From: Dichotomocladium elegans
Lineage: Eukaryota; Mucoromycota; Mucoromycetes; Mucorales; Lichtheimiaceae
DNA: 64,000 nt
Assembly: GCA_025716815.1 (NCBI GenBank)
Contig: JAIXMN010000009.1
Coordinates: forward strand, 682,001 to 746,000
Reading direction: 5' to 3'
Shown here piece after piece: positions 11,961 through 23,050 of the stretch; the stretch's first letter is position 1; every line of letters begins with the position of its first letter. Under the pieces are notes generated by a model that was not told the DNA's origin, made no database searches, and saw only the letters and a list, made by a program, of their open reading frames with translations. The position numbers and the translations under genes are program-made.

Positions 11961-12362
11961 GAACTCTCTCTTATGTCGTAATTCAAGCCCAGCGAAATTT
12001 CGGGGGGTGGTTATCTGCTGCTTGAGGCCAAAGAGAGATCCTCCTCTTTTCCCATCCTCATTCAAGGTAAGACCTACTAAAGCACAGAGAGAAAAGCAGT
12101 ACGGCTGTCATCGATGGATCAATGAACGGATGGATATGTGGAGAAATGGATGGATGGATACGTCGAGATTTTACGTATTTCCTTCACCGCTGTGGCCGAA
12201 CGCATATTCGTAACGTCGACATTTTTCTCGATGCTCATGTATTCTGTCTCCGTTCGTTGCTGATGATCTGGCTGTCTTTTCATGCTCTGTGGAATGTCTT
12301 GGATTTCGCAAACGAGATATTAATATGATCTTTTTTTGTCATTCTATAGGGTATAAATCGTC
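11961..12362. other. Promoter and leader region of eL15
   Basis: No coding sequence seen. It contains a GGATGGAT-type short repeat near 12117-12160. Just before the start codon is a T-rich stretch ending in CTATAG (12340-12349) that looks like a 3' splice site, so an intron in the 5' UTR is possible. Confidence 0.4.
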
Positions 12363-13037
12363 ATGGGTGGTACGTAGCTGAAGCATGTTGATGTGGAATG
12401 AATAGGAATTATTAATTATGTCGTTACAGCCTATAAGTATCTTGAGGAGCTCCACAGAAAGAAGCAGTCGGATGTTTTCCGCTTCCTTCTCCGTGTCCGC
12501 TGCTGGGAGTATCGCCAGCTGAACGTGATCCACCGTGCCTCGCGTCCCTCGCGCCCCGACAAGGCTCGCCGTCTTGGTTACAAGGCCAAGCAAGGCTTTG
12601 TCATCTACCGCATCCGTGTCCGTCGCGGTGGTCGCAAGAGACCCGTCCCCAAGGGTGCTACTTACGGCAAGCCCGTCAACGAGGGTGTCAACCAGCTCAA
12701 GTACCAGCGCTCCCTCCGCTCTACGGCCGAGGAGCGTGTCGGCCGCAAGTGCGGTAACCTTCGTGTTCTTAACTCGTACTGGGTCAACCAGGATGCCACC
12801 TACAAGTACTTTGAGGTCATCCTCGTCGATCCCTCCCACAAGGCCATCCGCCGCGATCCCCGCATCAACTGGATCGTCAACCCCGTTCACAAGCGCCGTG
12901 AAGCCCGTGGCCTCACCGCCATCGGCAAGAAGAGCCGTGGCAAGGCCAAGGGTCACAAGTTCAACAAGACCAAGGGTGCTGGCCGTTATTCCAACTGGAA
13001 GCGCCGCAACACTCTTTCTCTCCGTCGTTACCGCTAA
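12363..13037 (+). CDS. RPL15: 60S ribosomal protein eL15 (RPL15)
   Basis: A 7-nt first exon (12363-12369, ATG GGT G) is joined to 12430-13037 across a 60-nt intron with GTACGT donor. The product is 204 residues, the standard length of eL15. It begins [18 protein letters not shown] and contains the family landmarks [52 protein letters not shown] and the basic C-terminus [11 protein letters not shown]. It is a structural protein of the large cytosolic ribosomal subunit. An intron right after the start codon is common in fungal ribosomal protein genes. The codon usage is visibly biased towards C-ending codons, as expected for a highly expressed gene. Confidence 0.98.
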
Positions 13038-13195
13038 ACAGCTGCGAATATCATGGGCTTGGCTTCTTTCCATTGTCATTAAAGCAAAATAATCAACAAA
13101 AAAAAGTCTGCTATATCAGTCTTCGCATCTGGAAATCAAAAATTAAGGCTATGAGGTTTGGATGAGAAGAGGATATTTCTGTCCATTTGGGAGAA

Positions 13196-14285
13196 CTAGT
13201 TTGTGTGAGCATGACTTGATCCACAGCCTTCATCAAGCTCCTGCTCTTCCTGCTTTGTTAATCGTGCAACTGCGGCGATTGCACGTAATTCTCGGGCATC
13301 TGTGCTAACAGGGCTACTGTTTCCTCCAAGTCGATAGGCGCCTGCTTCGTAGCTGATGTAGGCGTTGTCAACATCGTTGTCGGCATCGTAATAACTACCA
13401 GATGATAATACATGGCCACCATGCGCAGTCCAATCGAGAGAAACAACGTCCTTGTTGAGCTGCCGGTTAAGTGCATGAAAATTATCGTCATGGTCCCCCC
13501 AAACCTATAGTGCGTACAGATATATTGTATGGGTATATGTATTTTTATTTTCAGCTAGTAACCACTTACATTATGGGTTAGTTCGTGGAGGAGCACTTTA
13601 CGTATAGAGTCGTACGTTCGGAATCCAGATAGATCGTCTGTCCGTAATCGGATTGAGATCAATTCGCCCGCGTTCCGATTATAACCAAGGATGGATCGCT
13701 CAAACGGCGTCAATTCGCTCAGCTCACCGACAGACCATTGACGTTGGTTCATGATGCCCCGGATCTGGAATAGGATAAGCTCCTGATCTTTCGGAAAAGA
13801 ATTATCCTTGTTCTCCTTCTCCACATACTTACACCCCGATCATCTCGTAATCGCTCTAGAAGCTTTCGCGCAGCTTCAGGATTCGGAAATTCTTCAATGA
13901 CGGAAATGCGATGGAAAGTATATTTGTTATTACGTGTGGAGGTCACAGGCCGCGCCGGCTTAATCCGGTTTGCCAGGAACCGCTGTGCTGTCTGACGGTT
14001 TGCTTCTAGTTTTTTGTCCAGATTCGCCACCTCTCTAAGTTGTTCAGGTGCTGTACCGATCAGCATAAGCCGAGATTTGCTGTCGATATGAATCGCCTCG
14101 AGGGTTGCATCGTCGACATCAAGCTTTCTGCCCTTAAACATTAGTTTTTGAGATGACATGGGTATGCCGGTTTCCTTATGCAAATAAGCTTTGAGCTCGC
14201 CCACGGTGGACTGAGAACTCCATTGTGAAATGATAATGGTGGTAGTTCGAAAGGAAACTTTAAAATCGAGTAAGGAAACCGACAT
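13196..14285 (-). CDS. Ubiquitin-like/WLM-domain metalloprotease (Wss1 family)
   Basis: Three phase-0 exons, 14285-13833, 13764-13570 and 13504-13196, give 318 residues. Residues 1 to about 75 form a ubiquitin-like domain (TVGELKAYLHKETGIPMSSQ, LMFKGRKL). Residues about 130-260 form a WLM domain with the zinc-metalloprotease signature HELTHNVWGDH at 211-221: His211, His215 and His221 as zinc ligands, Glu212 as catalyst. UBL-WLM proteins are relatives of Wss1/SPRTN-type proteases, which act on DNA-protein crosslinks and SUMO/ubiquitin conjugates with Cdc48. The UBL-first layout resembles the second fission-yeast family member. No C-terminal Cdc48-binding or SUMO-interacting motif is evident after residue 300. 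It is convergent with RPL15, 158 bp apart. Confidence 0.92.
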
Positions 14286-15125
14286 TATTTTTTATTTTTT
14301 GAAAGGTGAGCTTTACAAGTTTTCCCCCCCCCTTTTATAGTCTGCATTTTCTGACTAAGCAAACTCTGATCTTTTTCTTGAAGATTCCTGAACGAAGCCA
14401 GATGCGACGGAACCAACCACGTCCCCGCTCGATACACGTACGGACATAAACACCTGCAGTTGCGGTGATTATGTCTACAGTGAATCTGATGGCTTATGTT
14501 CGAGATGAATGCGTGGCATGATACAGGTTTTACGTCCATCGAGAATAGCAGCCATCGTCTGCTGACGCCCCCATCAGTCGTTTTGGATAATCCATAGAGT
14601 ACGCTCCTCTGGGGTAGCTTACTTTTATCAGGTAGGTCTATCTTACCTGAGGCTCGGTACTGGGTGAGGACCTGTAAGAACCCATCAAGGGGAAGAAGGC
14701 ATATCCCTTTGCCTCAGGACCGTTGGTTTCTCAATGTTACATGCAATTAGATATTACCAAAACGGTATAGGTAAGGCAATGAGCAAACTCAGATGGGGAG
14801 GGGCCGATATCCAGGTGACATCAGAAGGACCAACGGTGGACGGTGGAGTTATGTCATAGACATAAACTGTATTTAATGAACGAACATGTACTCCTTTGAA
14901 CGTCTGAGGATTTAGAATGTACTCTGATCGAGCATTGATCCATTGTTTAAAGATGAAAGCTATGGAACGGCTCTTCTGGTTGGCTAATTTTATGAGGGGA
15001 TGGGGCTTCCCACTTTTACCATTTTTGTATCATCTGCAACCCTCTTTCTCTCTCCACCACCCCCGTGTCTAAACTCCGTTTCTCTCTTTTTTTCTTTTTT
15101 CCCTTGCTTCTTCTCTGAAGATATC
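14286..15125. other. Intergenic, divergent promoter region
   Basis: Separates the divergently transcribed UBL-WLM and PH genes. A C-rich run near 14323-14332 and pyrimidine-rich sequence near 15040-15115 (probably the leader of the PH gene) are visible. No gene recognised. Confidence 0.4.
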
Positions 15126-16641
15126 ATGGTCACGATGGGTGTAAGCATGCTTAATAGCGACAAATCCTAAACCATTCCAGGAAGGCTGATTCCTGGCCTA
15201 TAGCACCACTTCCCTGCGAATCCGCTCGACCCTTCCCGGTGTATACTAAGCGATGACGACGACGACGACGACGTGCATCAACTAGAACCGGCTGCAAGGT
15301 ACGGCTCAGACGGCGAAGAGGACGACTTCCCTATCCCAGAACAAGCTCTGGAGCTTCTCGAGTCAGAAAAAGTCATCAAATCTGGATATCTTTTAAAAAA
15401 AGGCGAAAAACGACGGGTAAACGATTTTAGTTTCCTGACGAAGAAAGACTATTCACATTCATTGGCAAAAGTCTTGGAAGAGGCGATGGTTTGTGTTAAA
15501 GACAACAAAACTTGCCATGTACAAGGACAACAAGGTTAGAAAGGCCCCGAGGTTCAGATCGAGACTGATAACCGAGAGGCTCAAATAATGTGTCTAGGAA
15601 TATAAGCTCCTTCGGGTCATCGATCTAAATCTCGCTCGCAGCATTGTTCATGTCACATCAAAGACCAAATACAAATTCATGTTTGCCATCACCACTCCGA
15701 AACGGACTTACTATCTCCAAGCTCAGGACGAATTTGACATGGAAGCGTGGATGGCTACCGTCCAGAGGCGCATTGATGAAACCCCGCCCATGGATTACGG
15801 AAGTCCAACCACGAGCAACTTTCCCAAACTGACGCCTGTCAGCATTCCAAAATCCACCAGAACCAGTGACGAGCATGATCTAGCAGTTTACTCGACCAGT
15901 CGAAGCTACCCCCTTTCACCAAACTCGCAACTTCACATGACAGACGGCATACTGAGCTCAGACGAGGAAGATGCTGACGAGTATAACTGGACTACAGACA
16001 TGGCCCATGCCCTCCAGGAAGAAAGTCGAAATAGGGTCATGATGGAAGGATATCTCCTCAAACTTGGACGAAATAAGGTAAATGAAGGGGGGGGATGGAG
16101 ATCGCTAAGCGGGTATAGATGGATACACCTATAGATAAAGGAATAATGAATAGTAATTTACACTGTTTCTCTCTGAACAGGGATGGCGAAAGCGGTGGTT
16201 TGTGCTTAGACAAGATACACTTGCTTATTACGAGGACGACAAAGTAAGAGTAGGACTCGAGAACATTCATTATGGGCCGGGATTGACCTGGTGATATAGG
16301 AATACAAGTCACATCGGATAATCCCCTTAGAAAGTATTATTGATTCCCTTGAGATTGATCCAATAAGCAAAAACAAGCGATACGTCTTCAAAATCGTCAT
16401 TCTTAAACGCAGCTACGTTGTATGCGCTAGTTCAGAAGACGAACGGTCAGCTTGGCTTGATGCTCTGAATGCGCCACTCCGACGCGTCCGATCGAAAAGC
16501 TCGACGCTGCATAAGATCGACACTGAGGATTCTTTTGAGGTAACCAGCCATATCTCAGGGATCAGCGGTGCAGGAGCCATGGGTGGTGCGGGTGGTGCAT
16601 TGCCCGGCGGTGCCAGCAGACGCATGGTTCGAGGTGCATAA
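15126..16641 (+). CDS. Tandem PH-domain protein
   Basis: Six exons (15126-15140, 15204-15416, 15472-15534, 15598-16077, 16181-16243, 16300-16641), all phase 0, give 391 residues. PH1 begins about residue 64 (SGYLLKKGEKRR-SWKRRWFVL) and PH2 about 246 (EGYLLKLGRNK-GWRKRWFVL). Both start strands carry the basic K-x(n)-K/R-x-R pattern associated with phosphoinositide binding, so recruitment to membranes is likely. An acidic N-terminus precedes PH1 (seven Asp encoded by a GAC repeat), an acidic/Ser-rich linker separates the domains, and the tail is Gly-rich. The 63-nt exon and its two flanking introns occupy the same place in both PH domains. No catalytic domain is present, so an adaptor role is inferred. 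Confidence 0.93.
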
Positions 16642-17110
16642 GTTCCCTCATCTCTAACAGGTATACCATACCCTCTATTTGCCACCTTTATACTTGCTCT
16701 TCTCGCTTCCTAATAAATAGTTTCGCTTTCTCAATCTCTCTCTGTGGGTGTATGTCTGTGTGTCTTTGTGTGAATGTGTTCAGGAGGCGATAAAGATTGG
16801 GTGAACTTTGCGTACAATTAGATATGGCTAATGCCGCAGGCGTAGAACGCATTTGAAAGGGATAACACGTACTCACATGAATGTGTATGCAGCATGTTGG
16901 CAGCATTCCTTCAATCATGGAATTTCAATACTGTATCCAGGACGGCTTCTGTGACTAAGCAACGATAAACGGACAACAAGAGCAATGCACACACACTCAC
17001 ACTCACATCTGAGCATAGTGGTTGATGGAGCAGATGCACTGATGACTCCAACCCGGTTTAGTTTAGGTTGTTACTTTCATGTTTTATTCAAACAACGCGT
17101 GTATAAAAAC
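16642..17110. other. Intergenic between convergent genes
   Basis: Contains (GT)-rich sequence near 16742-16780 and (AC)-rich sequence near 16985-17005. No gene recognised. Confidence 0.5.
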
Positions 17111-18789
17111 TTATGTCGAACGACTGCGAACAACTCTCTCGGAACGCTCCGCTGACATGGGTCCAGGATCACCCATACCCCATACCCAGCGTATACGTCC
17201 CGAGAAACCATACACGTACTCGAACCGATGATGCGTCAGTAGCTCAACACAGATCCAACAGTTGGTCATAAAGAAGAGCATGCTTGCAATCCAGATGGGT
17301 ACAAAGGTGTTTTGGCCGAGAAACTCCAGATCATAAGCGTATTTGAGCCAGATTCCCTGTTATCGTGTACCATCATCAGACCACATACATACTCACCAAG
17401 CCGCATCTATCGTCACTTCTTCCTTACCTGGCTAGCGACCCATGCAAGAATCATAAGAAGCCCTTTATAGCGGAGCTGGATTGTTGTTGACGGCAGGATG
17501 AGTGGAAATAAGCAGATATACCACATAAAGTACTACAACGTGATCATTAGCAGTCGTTCTCGTAAGCACCCCGACTCCACTCCCAGATGCTTACCTGAGA
17601 CGTGCACACTTTGTTGAATGTGACAAATAGGAAAGTTTGGATGAAGCAGGCAAAGAAAATATCCTTGCCAAATACAATTCCGGTCAGCGTGACCAGGGCG
17701 AGTTGAGGAACAAATGCCAGCAAGCCGATGATTTTTCCTGCCACAGGTGCGTCAAAGGCAAGATACATTTCATAGAACCACACCGAGAAATTGTGGCGAT
17801 GGTCCTTGCGTGTGATATGGTAAAGATAGGTGTGGTGCATGAATTCGTCGCCGTATCTTTTTGAACAATTTCTCAGCATGGAGTTTCCCTCCCCCCCCCG
17901 CCCCTTTCCATCAGTAAAATACTTGCAGTTGGTACATAAGCCCGGTAATTGCAAAAAAAGTAAGTGCGCTCACAGCACCAAACATGATGCGTGTGGGGGT
18001 CAAGAACAAGACGCACTCACGCAGAACCATCCGACTTTTCGACCTGATCTGGTTTCCCAACGAGCCTTGTGAAATCGATAACCGCATCGATGCGTCCGCT
18101 CGAAGGGAGGAAGGTTCATGGATCTCAACGCGTGTGTTTTGGTCGTATAGATATCTTTGAAGGAGATAGGAGCAGTGTCGCTGATACGTCCACACGATCG
18201 GCGGGAACTCGATCGGGTCCCCGTAGCGCTTGTCAAGCAAGAAGAGAAGTGGCACGGCATAGATGATCGGGTAAATCTTAAAATGCACAGACAGTCCAAA
18301 TAGGACGCATGCAGCATAGAAGCGCCGTATCATTATCCAATACAGGGTCCCCAGAACCATCGCCCCCAGGACTGATTCAGCATTGCCCCGGGTAGAGATA
18401 TTGGCGACCATCGGATTCAGCAGCCACAATGCGTCAAGCCACAAGGCCTGCTTTGGTGGCATGCCGCGCAGCACCAGTATCTGATGGATGAGGTAGCCGA
18501 CAACGAGATCAGCGAGCGCAAAGAGGCATTTCCCAAAGGAACGGAAAAGAAGGATGTTCGGAGTCAGGACCATCGCAAGCAAAGGCGTGTACCGATAGGT
18601 GGCGCGGTCGTATGGAGACCGGCCTTGCGTGATGAACCGTGCGGCATCCGTAAAGACAACGTAATCAATATCGGTATACTTAACAGTGAAATTGGCATCC
18701 TGCCATTCGCCGTAAAGCAAGAGAACGATGCGCAAAAGAGTTGCTGCAATGCAGAGGTTGGAGAAGGTTGCCCACTTGAAAGTACTCAT
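17111..18789 (-). CDS. GPI14: GPI mannosyltransferase 1 (PIG-M/Gpi14)
   Basis: Four exons, 18789-17936, 17856-17595, 17532-17428 and 17356-17111, join in frame into 488 residues. The enzyme adds the first alpha-1,4 mannose from dolichol-phosphate-mannose to the GPI anchor precursor in the ER lumen. The luminal DxD motif is TDID (Asp40, Asp42) in KYTDIDYVVFTDAARF. Other family landmarks are SPYDRATYRYTPLLA, NPMVANISTRGNAES, HFKIYPIIYAVP, THLYH-like TYLYHITRKDHRHNFS and YFMWYICLFPLILP. About ten membrane helices are expected. The protein is longer than human or yeast relatives (about 400-425), partly because of a 60-70 residue insert rich in Arg/Ser around residues 205-265 and a hydrophilic C-terminus. 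Confidence 0.95.
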
Positions 18790-19000
18790 TTTCTTTTTCA
18801 GATTCTTATTCTACCTGCATTGCTGGTCTGGTGGAATGGATAAGAAGGACAGAACGGCAACACTAGCGTATCGCTTTTCTTTTGCAGCTCACCTAGGACG
18901 TTGGACCTCGACTCTGCAGAGCGAGGCAAGAAATACGCGCTTCGACTTAAGGAGAACAAAAATGGAATTCTCCAAAGTCAGCCCATCCCTCCGATTCTAA

Positions 19001-19036
<36 letters not shown>

Positions 19037-19542
19037 TGCTCGTTAGCAATATGGTGCGATAACAATTACGTCATCCCCTATATTCCTAAGTCATTGAGAG
19101 GGCCAACAGCTACTGACACGCCTCTGGAGAGCTTGCATCAGGGAGTGGGTGGTGGGGAACACCCTCTCCAATATAATAGGATGCGGGAAAACGATTTACC
19201 CGGTTTTACCCATATCCGCACAAACGCACACACACACTCACACTCACACCCCAGACGGGCGTGTCATGGTCGGGAGGGGCGCCACACAGCCATGGAAAAA
19301 GCAACTCGGTGAGCTATTGAAGACCACATCAAGCCCTGTTGTGTTGACAAGAAGAACTATCATGGCACAGACGATAGGAGAAAAAATGCTGCACTCTCTC
19401 TCTCCTAAAACAAGTTAAGGCTTCACGCTAAAAAACCTTGACTTGGTTTCGGTTTGTTTCACTCCCTTGAATAAGAAAAAAGGAAAGAGAAGCCTCTCCA
19501 AAAGAAAATAGCTTTCACTTACTTACAATTCAATAGCAGCGC
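18790..19542. other. Divergent promoter region with microsatellites
   Basis: Lies between the divergent GPI14 and CNB/F-box genes. It contains (CT)n(GT)n at 19001-19038 and (AC)n near 19226-19250. No gene recognised. Confidence 0.5.
19001..19038. repeat. (CT)n(GT)n microsatellite
   Basis: About eight CT units are followed directly by about nine GT units. Confidence 0.95.
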
Positions 19543-22073
19543 ATGATGACAGACGTTCATTCCACTTGGTCATCTTCACCACTGTCACCGCCGCTTTCGC
19601 CCGAAAATAACGCCATTCCAAGCGATCTTCTCGAGTCGCTTAGTCACCACTCCCTCTTCCAGCGTTCAAAAAATGGGGCTTTTCTTGCTGAAATAGCATG
19701 TAATATGAGTTTGCGGACGTATAACCCGCGCGATGTGATCATTGTCAAGGGTGAGCAGGCCAAGGCGATGTTTTTTTTGCTGCGGGGCCGCGTGGAGGTG
19801 TGTTCGGCCGACTTTGAGCAGATCTATGCCACACTCGACCGTGGCACATGTTTTGGCGAGATCGGGATTCTCTACGCCATTCCGCGCACGGCTACCGTCG
19901 TAGCACAGCAGAAATGCACGGTTGCGATTTTGACGGCCGAGACGGTGCGGTCCATCCTGCCGACGTTCCCCGAGGTCGAGCGGATCCTTAGGTTCGAAGC
20001 ACAGGAGCGGATGGCAATGTTGGAAAAGAGCAGAGCACAGGATCAGGACGGCAGGAAGTCGAGCATCGAATATAATATCGATAACTTTACTGCCACGAGC
20101 GCTTACCGCCAGCTCCAAAATGTAAAATCATCTTAAAAAGCGGGACGGACACGCTCTTTAATACTAGCAAACCAACGCCACTCAACCCCGAATGTTAGGT
20201 ATCGCTCTTCAAAGACTGCCCCGAAGACTTCCTTCATGCAATTTCTCTCAAAATGGAACCTCGCAATTGCGCTCCCAATACCTTGATCATCCAAAAAGGC
20301 GATATAGGCCATGAACTGTTCTTCATCGTGGATGGTCCGTCCTATTATTCCAAGCATGAGCAACGAACTTATAACCAACACGGCTGTTCTGTTAGGTACC
20401 GTGGAGGTGTTGGTCGAGGAAAATGATGTCATTGCAAGACTCGGACCAGATGCTTTTTTCGGGGAGATAGCCATCCTTCTCGATGTGCGTCGGACGGCCG
20501 ACGTTCGGTCGGTGACGCCTCTAGAGCTTTATGTATTGTCAAAGAAGGATTTCATGGAAGTGTGCTCTTCGTATCCTGACCTTCAAGAACGCTTCAAGAT
20601 GCTCGTCCGCCAGTCACATGATCAGATCCAGGAGCGTGTAAGTCTTGCATATTTGTCGTGGTGATCAAGCACTGATACTTATACAGCTTGCCAATAAGAC
20701 TGCAGAGATTGCAGAAACTGTGTCAGGTAATGCTTTCTTTTTCTCCGTTCTACCGTATGGAGTATTCATGTTATGTCTGTAAAGAAGGAGCATCTCCCTC
20801 TGCTTGTATTGAGCGCTCATCCGTGTGTAGCACGACATGCGACCAGGACCCGACCTTGCCAAAGAGCAACGAGGTGATAAAGTTACGGGAGCGAGAAACT
20901 CGCCGAAGGCGTGCGAGTGTCGCCGTGTGGACCGATCCGGGTTTGACGGCAATGGCCGAGCAACGCGCCCGGTCTACTAATGCTCCTCCTTCACCGTCAC
21001 CCAGTCCACCAAGCCCTTCTATATCCGTAGTATCCACCTTTATGAGAGACGCCGAGGACGATAAAGAAAACCACCTCATCAACCTCAGCGACCTTGTTCT
21101 CTCACGAATACTTCACTTCCTCGATTTCGGATCTCGTCTCCGCTTGGCTGCGGTGTCGCAGAAGTATCGTGCTCGCCTCCTCTCGCCATCGCTTCTTGTC
21201 TCTGTTGACCTGGGGTCTGTAAACAAGAAAATCAACGACAGCGTCCTCCAAGGCGTCTCGATGCTTATTGGTCCTCACGTCCAGATACTTTCGCTTGCCC
21301 ACTGCTTCCACGTCACGGATGCTGGTCTTCTTACACTCCTTCAGCACGCACCGAACCTCCGGGAACTCAATCTGAACTCCTGCTGGCTCGTCACTGACAA
21401 AAGTCTTGCCGGGCTACCGAGCACTGTTGAGAAACTAGACCTATCAAATTGCCGCAAGGTCACGGACCGCGGCCTGTGCAGTCTACTTGACAGACAGACC
21501 AGTCTGACAGAGCTGACACTGTCCTATTGCAAAAACTTGACGGACCAGACAATGCGCTTGCTGAACAAATCAATCCAATATCTGAATCTGCAACGATGCA
21601 CGAGCATCACTGATCGCGGTTTCTTGGATCTTAATGGTCCACTACCGAATCTTCGGTCGATTGATCTGAGCGATTGTAGTTTTCTGACAGACCGCGCAAT
21701 CCTGCACCTCGTTGAGGCTGCTCCTAATCTCGAGCGAGTCAGCCTCTCATTCTGTTGTGCGCTAAGTGATTCTGCCATAGAAGCACTGGCGAAGCTCGAA
21801 CATCTCCAGGCACTCGATGTGAGTTTTTGTGGGTCAGCTGTGTCGGACCCGTCCGTCACACACCTCTTGGAGGCCCGATCCAAGACGCTTCAAGAGCTCA
21901 ATCTGCGTGGCTGCGTTCGGATATCAGGCGTTGGGCTCATGTCGGCTCTCGAGTTCTCCGAAAAGCTAAGGTTGCTCAACGTGAGTCAGTGTCCGGGTGT
22001 TTCTGACCAGGTCAGAAGTTTGTGTGGGCTTGCCAAGACAAACAGACATGGCCATTGCCTGTTAATAAAGTAA
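19543..22073 (+). CDS. Double cyclic-nucleotide-binding, F-box and LRR protein
   Basis: Five exons (19543-20121, 20199-20334, 20396-20637, 20687-20726, 20788-22073) sum to 760 residues in one frame. CNB1 lies at about 30-150 and CNB2 at about 194-310. Both keep the phosphate-binding cassette with the ribose-contacting Glu and phosphate-contacting Arg (FGEIGILYAIPRTATV, Glu106/Arg115; FGEIAILLDVRRTADV, Glu262/Arg271), so cAMP or cGMP binding is plausible. A linker with an RRRRASV stretch (PKA-site-like) follows, then an F-box (LSDLVLSRILHFLDFGSRLRL) and about ten AMN1/Grr1-type Cys-rich LRRs (LRELNLNSCWLVTD, LTELTLSYCKNLTD). The layout suggests an SCF ubiquitin-ligase receptor whose substrate choice is gated by cyclic nucleotide (inference). 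The acceptor before the last exon (...GAAG) is weak but is the one that keeps frame. Confidence 0.88.
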
Positions 22074-23050
22074 GAAAAAAAAAAATAATAATCATCCCCT
22101 TTCATTTATTCCACACCCACACCCACCCACCTCCCGCGGCTTTACACTGCCCTCCTCCCTTGGCGCGAAAGAAAGGCGGCGTTTCTCCCCCGCCTCCGTC
22201 CCTGCTTCCCCCTTGACGCCAATGGTTAAGCTTTTTCACCAAATACACCATAAGGCCGCTTGTGCGGAAGGGCGCCGGCAGAGGCTGACCGAACACTTAC
22301 TGTCGGTTGGATCCTGAATATTCTACATCGACGGTGGAGGAGGCGGGAGCCTGGTTGATTATGCGGAACGGATCCTTTCAAAAGTCAGCTTTTGAATCAT
22401 TAAGCATCTTCTTATGCCGGGCTTCTCACCGGATTCATCTCTCCTCATCAACCTGCTCTATTATCCAAGGTCTATTTTCCTACCCTAATCATTCTTCTCA
22501 GGGCATCGAACAAAATCCTGCAGACGGCAATGTGATCTTAGGAGCAACTATGCATTATGTGGATATGTGAGGGGAATGTAATTCTGAATGATCGACAACG
22601 ACTTAGTATGACCGTAAGGTGCTATACGTAGTGGTTCTTTTTTATTCTTATTTGGTCATCAATACTCTTGCTGCTGCACTTCCGTCGGCCACAAAGTATA
22701 CCTGATCATATACCATATATATCTATATATCATTTATAGCATTGCATAAAGAAACTAGGTTGTGAATCACGAACAAGCTAAGTCTCACACACGTCCATCT
22801 GGTGCACTGAAGATCTTCTATTTGTATAATCATGTTTGTGTGCATATGTACATTTCATGCGTCCCGATATTTACATCCATTTACTTCCTCCCTTTTCCTT
22901 CTCTGCGCAAACAGTCAGTTACAGTTCAAAAAGTATTGGCTCATGTCAGCTGACATTTCGCGTATGTGTAGCATTATAAAGCATGAAAGCAAACGACATA
23001 TGTATCTTTCTAGCAATATTTATTTCCCTTTCTCATACAATAACTCGTAC
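22074..23050. other. Intergenic
   Basis: A-rich start (22074-22090), a C-rich stretch at 22115-22215 and TATA-rich sequence near 22705-22740. No gene recognised. The open frame at 22307-22570 is not protein-like. Confidence 0.45.

Noticed and set aside
12339..13092. Frames opposite and shifted within eL15
   Set aside because: Shadows of the highly biased RPL15 codon usage.
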